Of a stretch of 16,693 nucleotides of DNA, positions 12,756 through 16,693 are shown piece after piece. Made by a program: the position numbers and the translations under genes. Below the pieces are notes generated by a model. It was not told the origin of the DNA. It saw only the letters and a list, made by a program, of their open reading frames with translations, and ran no database searches. Numbering within the stretch: position 1 is the stretch's first letter; each line of letters opens with the position of its first letter. This DNA comes from Bacillota bacterium (GTDB lineage Bacteria; Bacillota; Clostridia; Christensenellales; CAG-138), in assembly GCA_023409435.1 (NCBI GenBank), contig JAEYHP010000079.1, forward strand, positions 1-16,693, read 5' to 3'.

Positions 12756-15070
12756 AATGCTTCTTCCTCCTTCCATTCGCCGCCGCGCCCGGTGGCGCAC
12801 CGTTCGGGCTCAGCCGCCCAAAATGCCCCGACATACGCCTGGCCTAATGAGATACCGCCGTCGCCGGGCGGCACGGCACGGTTTGTCAATACATGAAATC
12901 CCGCGGCGGTTAATCTCTTCGCCGTTTCCGTCAACAGGATTCGGTTGTGGAACACGCCGCCGCTGAGCGCGGCTTCGCTAATCCCCGTCCGTTCCCGCAG
13001 TTTGCAGCATACTTCCTTGATAAGCGCCGCGATTGTGGCGTGGAACCTGCGCGCCAAAGCCGCGGCTGGAACACCGTGTCCACGCTCGGCTACAAGCTCC
13101 CGCATGGCGGGCGCAAGGTCGGCTAAGAGCCTTCCTTCCTGTTCCGATACCGCATAAGCAAGCGGCCTAACCTCGCCCTCATGCTGCGCGGCTGCGGCCT
13201 CGAGTTCTATGGCGCACTGGCCTTCATAGGTGGCCTCATGGCAGACGCCAAGAAGCGAGCTAACCGCGTCGAACACCCGCCCCATGCTGGAGGAGCGAAT
13301 GGCGTTGACATTGCTTTTGAGCGCGGCTTCCACCATGCCGCCGCGCGCGTCCTCCGCTGCAAAGCCCGCATCATGCAGCAGGCAAGCGGCGCTTTTCCAG
13401 CCCTGCGGGATGGATGTATCCCCGCCCAAGTATGCCGCGGGCTTAATATAGCCTGCGCGGTAAAATCCGTAGGGAGAAGCGAGCAAAAACTCCCCTCCCC
13501 ATACGGTCCCATCCGCCCCGTAACCGGTGCCGTCAAACGCCATGCCGATTACGGGCCCCGTCTTCCGATGCTCAGCCAGAACCGATGCGATATGGGCAAA
13601 GTGGTGCTGAACCTCATAGAGCGGCAGCCCCAATGCCTTTGCATACCGGGTGGAAGCATAATCCGGGTGAAGATCGCATACGGCGTGGGTGGGCGATGCC
13701 TGCAACAGGCGCTGCATGTCCGCCGCTGTTTTTTCATAAGAAAGGATCATTTCCCGGGTATCCAAATCCCCAAGTTCCGTGCTTGGGTAGAGCTGTCCGT
13801 TGTGACACACGCAGATATTGCTTTTCTGGTGCGGTCCAAGGGCAAGCACGGTATGCTCGCTATTTTTCATTTCCGCAACGGGCAACGGCACATATCCGCG
13901 CGCCCGGCGAATGAACTGCGTATTGCCGTTTACTACTGCCACAACGGAATCGTCCAGTATCCGTTCGATCTCCCGGTCATGGAACAGCACGTAATCAAGC
14001 TCCGCATGCGCCTCAAAAAAAGCGAGCATGTCTTCGTCCCTATGGAATATAGGCAGGCCAGAAGAGTTGGCGCTGGTCATCACCAGCGACCCCGTCGTCT
14101 GGAACAATAGATGCTGCAAAGGGGTATAGGGTAAAAATGCGCCGATAAACCGGCTTGCGCCGTATACGCCTTTGGCAATTGTCCCCTCCTGCGTCCGATG
14201 CAGCAGCACGATAGGCCGCGCGGGGGAAGTAAGAAACGCTTCCTCCTCCTTTAATACCGCGCAATGTTCTTTGATATCCCCGAGCTTTTGAAACATCACG
14301 GCGAAGGGCTTGCATTCCCGGCCCTTGAGCGCACGCAGGCGGGATACGGCTTTTTCATCCGTTGCGCTGCAACAGAGGTGATACCCACCGATGCCCTTTA
14401 TGGCGACGATGCCGCCATTATTCAGAAGCTCCGTTGCAAGTTGGAGCGCCTGCTCCCCGGCCTGCCGCCCGCCATCCCTTGCAATGCCAAAAAGCTGCGG
14501 ACCGCAGGAATTGCAGCACACCGTCTGCGCATGGAAACGTCTGTTGTCTTCCTCGTGGTATTCCCCATCGCACAGTTCGCACATGGGGAACGGGTCCATC
14601 GAGGTGCTCGCCCGGTCATAGGGCAGCTCTTTCAATATGGAAAAGCGCGGGCCGCAGTACGTGCAGCTGATAAACGGGTTACGGTATCTGGGATTGTCCG
14701 AAGCAAAAAGCTCATGTAAACAATCCCCGCACACGGCGATATCCGGCCCCGGCATGGCAACGTTTAAGCTAGGCTCGCTCGCTTCTATTGTAAACCCGTC
14801 AGCGGAAGAAATCGGTCCATCCAGTTTTACCCGTTCCACCGAGCGGATGAGGCTGCCCGCGGGCGGGCTGACGGTAAGTTCTTTGATAAAACGGGAAACC
14901 GCCTTTTCTTCCCCGCGCACCCTGATATATACCTCGCCCCCGGCATTGCGCACGGAGCCGGAAAGCGCGTGCTTGCGCGCCAGCCGCGCCACATAAGGGC
15001 GGAAGCCCACCCCCTGCACCACGCCAGAGATGCGAAGCCCCTCTATTTTCACAATTGAGCTTTGAGCCAT
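12728..15070 (-). CDS. hypF: Carbamoyltransferase HypF
   Basis: The product is 780 residues, slightly longer than the E. coli protein (~750). HypF uses carbamoyl phosphate and ATP to place a carbamoyl group on HypE. Domains in order: acylphosphatase (~8-97, RISGVVQGVGFRP); two zinc-finger units (CGDC near 113 with CTYCGPR, then CELC with CNSCGP near 186); a YrdC-like domain (from ~215, GGIVAIKGIGGYHL and KGRECKPFAVM); and a Kae1-like C-terminal domain (HHFAH near 490, FDGTGYG near 512, SGGVFHNR near 705). All expected motifs are present. The ATG at 15070 overlaps the end of hypB by 22 bases and follows AAGAGG. The long antisense frames inside this gene are shadows. Confidence 0.97.
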   Translation of the reverse strand: MAQSSIVKIEGLRISGVVQGVGFRPYVARLARKHALSGSVRNAGGEVYIRVRGEEKAVSRFIKELTVSPPAGSLIRSVERVKLDGPISSADGFTIEASEPSLNVAMPGPDIAVCGDCLHELFASDNPRYRNPFISCTYCGPRFSILKELPYDRASTSMDPFPMCELCDGEYHEEDNRRFHAQTVCCNSCGPQLFGIARDGGRQAGEQALQLATELLNNGGIVAIKGIGGYHLCCSATDEKAVSRLRALKGRECKPFAVMFQKLGDIKEHCAVLKEEEAFLTSPARPIVLLHRTQEGTIAKGVYGASRFIGAFLPYTPLQHLLFQTTGSLVMTSANSSGLPIFHRDEDMLAFFEAHAELDYVLFHDREIERILDDSVVAVVNGNTQFIRRARGYVPLPVAEMKNSEHTVLALGPHQKSNICVCHNGQLYPSTELGDLDTREMILSYEKTAADMQRLLQASPTHAVCDLHPDYASTRYAKALGLPLYEVQHHFAHIASVLAEHRKTGPVIGMAFDGTGYGADGTVWGGEFLLASPYGFYRAGYIKPAAYLGGDTSIPQGWKSAACLLHDAGFAAEDARGGMVEAALKSNVNAIRSSSMGRVFDAVSSLLGVCHEATYEGQCAIELEAAAAQHEGEVRPLAYAVSEQEGRLLADLAPAMRELVAERGHGVPAAALARRFHATIAALIKEVCCKLRERTGISEAALSGGVFHNRILLTETAKRLTAAGFHVLTNRAVPPGDGGISLGQAYVGAFWAAEPERCATGRGGEWKEEEALCALRFREN

Positions 15071-15696
15071 TCCGCAGCCTCTTGGAAACCTTCTCCCGTC
15101 TTTGCGGAAACGAGGAACACTTTTGCATCGGGGTTCAGCGCCTGCACGCCTTTTAAGAAGTACTCGTAATCGAACTCCACATAGGGCATCAGGTCCTTTT
15201 TATTTAAGAGTATTGCGGCGGATTTTTCAAACGCCAACGGGTATTTATAGGGTTTATCCGCGCCTTCCGTCACGGTGGATACAAGCAACTTGATGTTTTC
15301 CCCTATGGAGAATTCCGCAGGACACACAAGGTTGCCGATGTTTTCAATAAACAGCACGCCCTTTTGGTCAAGCGGCATAGCTTTTAATGTATTTTCGATG
15401 ACCGCGCCGTCCAGATGGCATGCGCCGAACGTGTTGATCTGCACCGTTTCAATGCCCAGGGCGTTGAGCTTCTGCGTATCGATATCGGACTCGATATCCC
15501 CTTCGATCACATACGGCTTGACGCCGGATAAATGCGAAATGAGCTGTATGAGGCAGGAAGTCTTGCCAGCGCCCGGCGCGCCCATAACATTTACGGCGTA
15601 GATGCCGCGCGCCTTGAGGCTTTGTTGTATCTGTTCCGCGATGCGGTCGTTTTCATCGAATACGTTCTCCATAATTGCGACGTCTTTTGTTTCCAT
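15049..15696 (-). CDS. hypB: Nickel-insertion GTPase HypB
   Basis: The product is 215 residues, a SIMIBI-class GTPase that works with HypA to insert nickel into the hydrogenase large subunit. The P-loop GAPGAGKTS is at 39-47. EGDIESDID, the metal-binding ACHLDG (Cys-His), FIENIGNLVCPAEF (second Cys) and NKKDL follow in order. The N-terminal CxxCGC high-affinity nickel motif of E. coli HypB and the His-rich stretch of some other HypBs are both absent, so only the G-domain metal site remains. The ATG at 15696 follows AAAGGAAAG. There is a 90-base AT-rich gap to hypA with no clear promoter. Confidence 0.96.
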   Translation of the reverse strand: METKDVAIMENVFDENDRIAEQIQQSLKARGIYAVNVMGAPGAGKTSCLIQLISHLSGVKPYVIEGDIESDIDTQKLNALGIETVQINTFGACHLDGAVIENTLKAMPLDQKGVLFIENIGNLVCPAEFSIGENIKLLVSTVTEGADKPYKYPLAFEKSAAILLNKKDLMPYVEFDYEYFLKGVQALNPDAKVFLVSAKTGEGFQEAAEWLKAQL

Positions 15697-15786
15697 GCTC
15701 TTTCCTTTCCCCGCGGGTGCGGCGCTGCTGCTGGTTTATATTAATATATAGGAATACATATGATACATACCTGTTTCGGGTGGAAT

Positions 15787-16131
15787 TTAAACCTCCAGTT
15801 CGACGCTTTGCACAAAGCATTCGTTGCCGGTATCGGTTGGGCTTCCTAAGCTCCCGCAATCCGGGCACGCAAACGAAAAGCGCGGCTTCTCGAAATTTTT
15901 GTTGCAGACCTTGCAGTGCATCTCCGTTTTCACAATGTTTAAATGAAGCTTTGCATCCTGCGCTGGAGTCCCCTGCGCGATGATCTCAAAATACACTTGC
16001 ACGGAATCCGGCATAATGCCGGTATTTTCCCCGATCATAAGCATGGCGGAGTTTACCCGCTTGGCTCCGTTTTCCTCCGCCGCGCGGTTGATGATTTCGA
16101 CTATTCTTTTGGTCAGGGCGTATTCGTGCAA
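15787..16131 (-). CDS. hypA: Nickel chaperone HypA
   Basis: The product is 114 residues. HypA binds nickel with its N-terminal Met-His-Glu and passes it on with HypB. A structural zinc site is formed by two CxxC pairs, here HCKVC and CPDC. The start is TTG (16129-16131): it gives the required MHE N-terminus and has AAGGAG 7 bases upstream. Gene callers that insist on ATG would place the start inside the protein and lose the nickel ligands. It is the first gene of the hyp cluster. Confidence 0.95.
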   Translation of the reverse strand: MHEYALTKRIVEIINRAAEENGAKRVNSAMLMIGENTGIMPDSVQVYFEIIAQGTPAQDAKLHLNIVKTEMHCKVCNKNFEKPRFSFACPDCGSLGSPTDTGNECFVQSVELEV

Positions 16132-16194
16132 TGCAGTTCTCCTTGTGCAACGATTATACCGCTATTTTAAACGCAATACCCATTACGGAATCGT

Positions 16195-16223
16195 ATTATA
16201 TCCGATATTTCGGGGTCGTACAA
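16195..16223 (-). promoter_or_regulatory. Predicted promoter of the hyp operon
   Basis: On the - strand TTGTAC (16218-16223) and TATAAT (16195-16200) are 17 bases apart, giving a ~57-base leader to hypA. A small dyad CCGA-TATT-TCGG (16202-16213) sits in the spacer. A second TATAAT (16153-16158) lies closer to hypA but has no good -35 at normal spacing. Confidence 0.6.
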
Positions 16224-16243
16224 TATGATCCGCTTCCATCATA
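16224..16243. promoter_or_regulatory. Dyad upstream of the hypA promoter
   Basis: TATGAT-N8-ATCATA is a perfect 6+6 inverted repeat abutting the upstream edge of the -35 box. Its centre is about 45 bases before the predicted start of transcription, an activator-like position. The regulator is unknown. It does not match the FNR or Rex consensus well. Confidence 0.4.
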
Positions 16244-16429
16244 ACATAAAACGGCAAGTTTGAATTACAATCCATTCAGCTAAAAGTTTTGGTTAGAGCT
16301 CATTTCTATATAGAGCCGGAATTCTGAGAAGAACGCCAAGCTGTTAAGTTGAATTTAGCTTGATGTTTTCTTGCATTTTTCTATTAAGAATATATTATCG
16401 TCCGGAATGTTTGTTATAAAATTAATTTA

Positions 16430-16458
16430 TTGACATATGCAAAATTAATATTTATGAT
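16430..16458 (+). promoter_or_regulatory. Near-consensus sigma-A promoter
   Basis: TTGACA (16430-16435), a 17-base AT-rich spacer and TATGAT (16453-16458). Transcription would begin near 16465, about 200 bases before the start codon at 16665. Confidence 0.78.
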
Positions 16459-16506
16459 ACAAGTGTCGGACGCGTTGCACCAGCTTCATAATTGACCCGA
16501 AAATCC

Positions 16507-16556
16507 AATTCATCTGCTTAAATGCGCTCCGGAAAAAGACAGGCAGATGAGTTTTT
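16507..16556 (+). promoter_or_regulatory. Leader hairpin, possible attenuator
   Basis: AATTCATCTGC (16507-16517) pairs with GCAGATGAGTT (16543-16553) over 11 bp with one G-T pair and a 25-base loop. The far arm runs into a short T tract (TTTTT). It sits within the predicted 200-base leader of the next gene and could be an attenuator or part of a riboswitch. I do not recognise a known riboswitch class. It partly overlaps a possible small reading frame. Confidence 0.35.
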
Positions 16557-16668
16557 GTATGCCCTTGGAAAGGATTGCAATACTAAATTCGATAAAGTTT
16601 GCAAGAGCGTCCATGACCGCCGTAACGGCGAAGCTGTTGAAATACCACATAGGAGACAGGCAGAATGA
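16522..16668 (+). CDS. Possible 48-codon frame coupled to the next gene
   Basis: A frame of 48 codons starts with ATG directly after an in-frame TAA and encodes a basic, charged product (starts MRSGKRQADEF, ends PHRRQAE). Its TGA overlaps the next ATG as ATGA, typical of coupled genes. Against it, no ribosome site precedes the ATG, and the frame covers the leader hairpin. I recognise no family. It may be a real small protein, the remnant of a gene, or chance. Confidence 0.3.
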   Translation: MRSGKRQADEFLYALGKDCNTKFDKVCKSVHDRRNGEAVEIPHRRQAE

Positions 16669-16693
16669 CCGGTCAAACGCTTCTACTTCTTAC
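16665..16693 (+). CDS. Start of a gene running off the window
   Basis: ATG at 16665 is preceded by AGGAGA at a 9-base distance and opens a frame (MTGQTLLLL) to the window end. A strong promoter lies 200 bases upstream. The product cannot be identified from nine residues. Confidence 0.5.

Larger units (their letters stand above)
16132..16521. other. AT-rich divergent intergenic region
   Basis: About 390 bases between the hypA start and the first possible + strand frame. The hypA-proximal part holds the hyp promoter and dyad. The middle (about 16260-16430) is AT-rich with no convincing gene. It has one inverted repeat, CAAGCT-N14-AGCTTG (near 16340-16364), followed by a loose T-rich stretch. 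The right part holds a strong + strand promoter. Confidence 0.7.

Noticed and set aside
13181..14110. 309-codon open frame on the + strand inside hypF
   Set aside because: Antisense shadow of a motif-complete HypF. It has no convincing ribosome site and no recognisable domain.
15697..15786. Separate hypB promoter in the AT-rich hypA-hypB gap
   Set aside because: TATATT-like -10 sequences and a TATATTAATATA palindrome are present, but no -35 box at acceptable spacing was found.
16455..16496. 13-codon frame (MIQVSDALHQLHN) as a leader peptide
   Set aside because: Its ATG lies inside the predicted -10 box, so it would not be on the transcript. There is no ribosome site for the internal GTG.
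1..16693. CRISPR array, tRNA or rRNA genes, insertion sequences
   Set aside because: No regularly spaced repeats, tRNA-like cloverleaf, rRNA motifs, transposase or terminal inverted repeats were seen on reading both strands.

Overview
The window looks like chromosome from an anaerobic Firmicute, probably a gut-type Clostridia or Christensenella-like lineage. This is inferred from AGGAGG-type ribosome sites, TTGACA/TATAAT promoters, a cre-like operator, an xPxTG cell-wall sorting signal, a heterodimeric ABC exporter of the TM287/288 type and a full set of [NiFe]-hydrogenase maturation genes. No species can be named from the sequence. Coding DNA is moderately GC-rich. The last ~550 bases are clearly more AT-rich.

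Left part, + strand (1-2350): the 3' end of a sugar-transport operon. It holds a ribose-type ABC permease (5' end outside the window), a D-lyxose isomerase and a PfkB-family sugar kinase, closed by a strong intrinsic terminator. Import, isomerisation of an aldose to a ketose, then phosphorylation is the obvious route. A small membrane-anchored protein of unknown function follows (2449-2892, +).

Centre, - strand (2909-10283): a two-gene operon for a heterodimeric ABC exporter, with start/stop overlap and one degenerate ATP site. Next comes a monocistronic 858-residue surface protein with signal peptide, von Willebrand A domain and C-terminal sorting signal. Then a class II ketose-bisphosphate-type aldolase, with its own promoter and a cre-like dyad at the predicted transcription start. 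The aldolase could act on the product of the kinase in the left operon, but this is inference.

Right part, - strand (10370-16131): hypA-hypB-hypF-hypC-hypD-hypE. HypA and HypB deliver nickel. HypF and HypE make the cyanide ligands. HypC and HypD assemble the Fe(CN)2CO group. Several genes overlap, so they are probably translationally coupled. No hydrogenase structural subunit or maturation protease is in the window. A cluster of three perfect dyads separates hypD from hypE.

Right edge (16132-16693): an AT-rich divergent control region. It holds promoters for hypA on the - strand, an adjacent 6+6 dyad, and a near-consensus promoter on the + strand. That promoter leads through a ~200-base leader, with an 11-bp hairpin and an overlapping 48-codon reading frame, into a gene that begins at 16665 and runs off the window.
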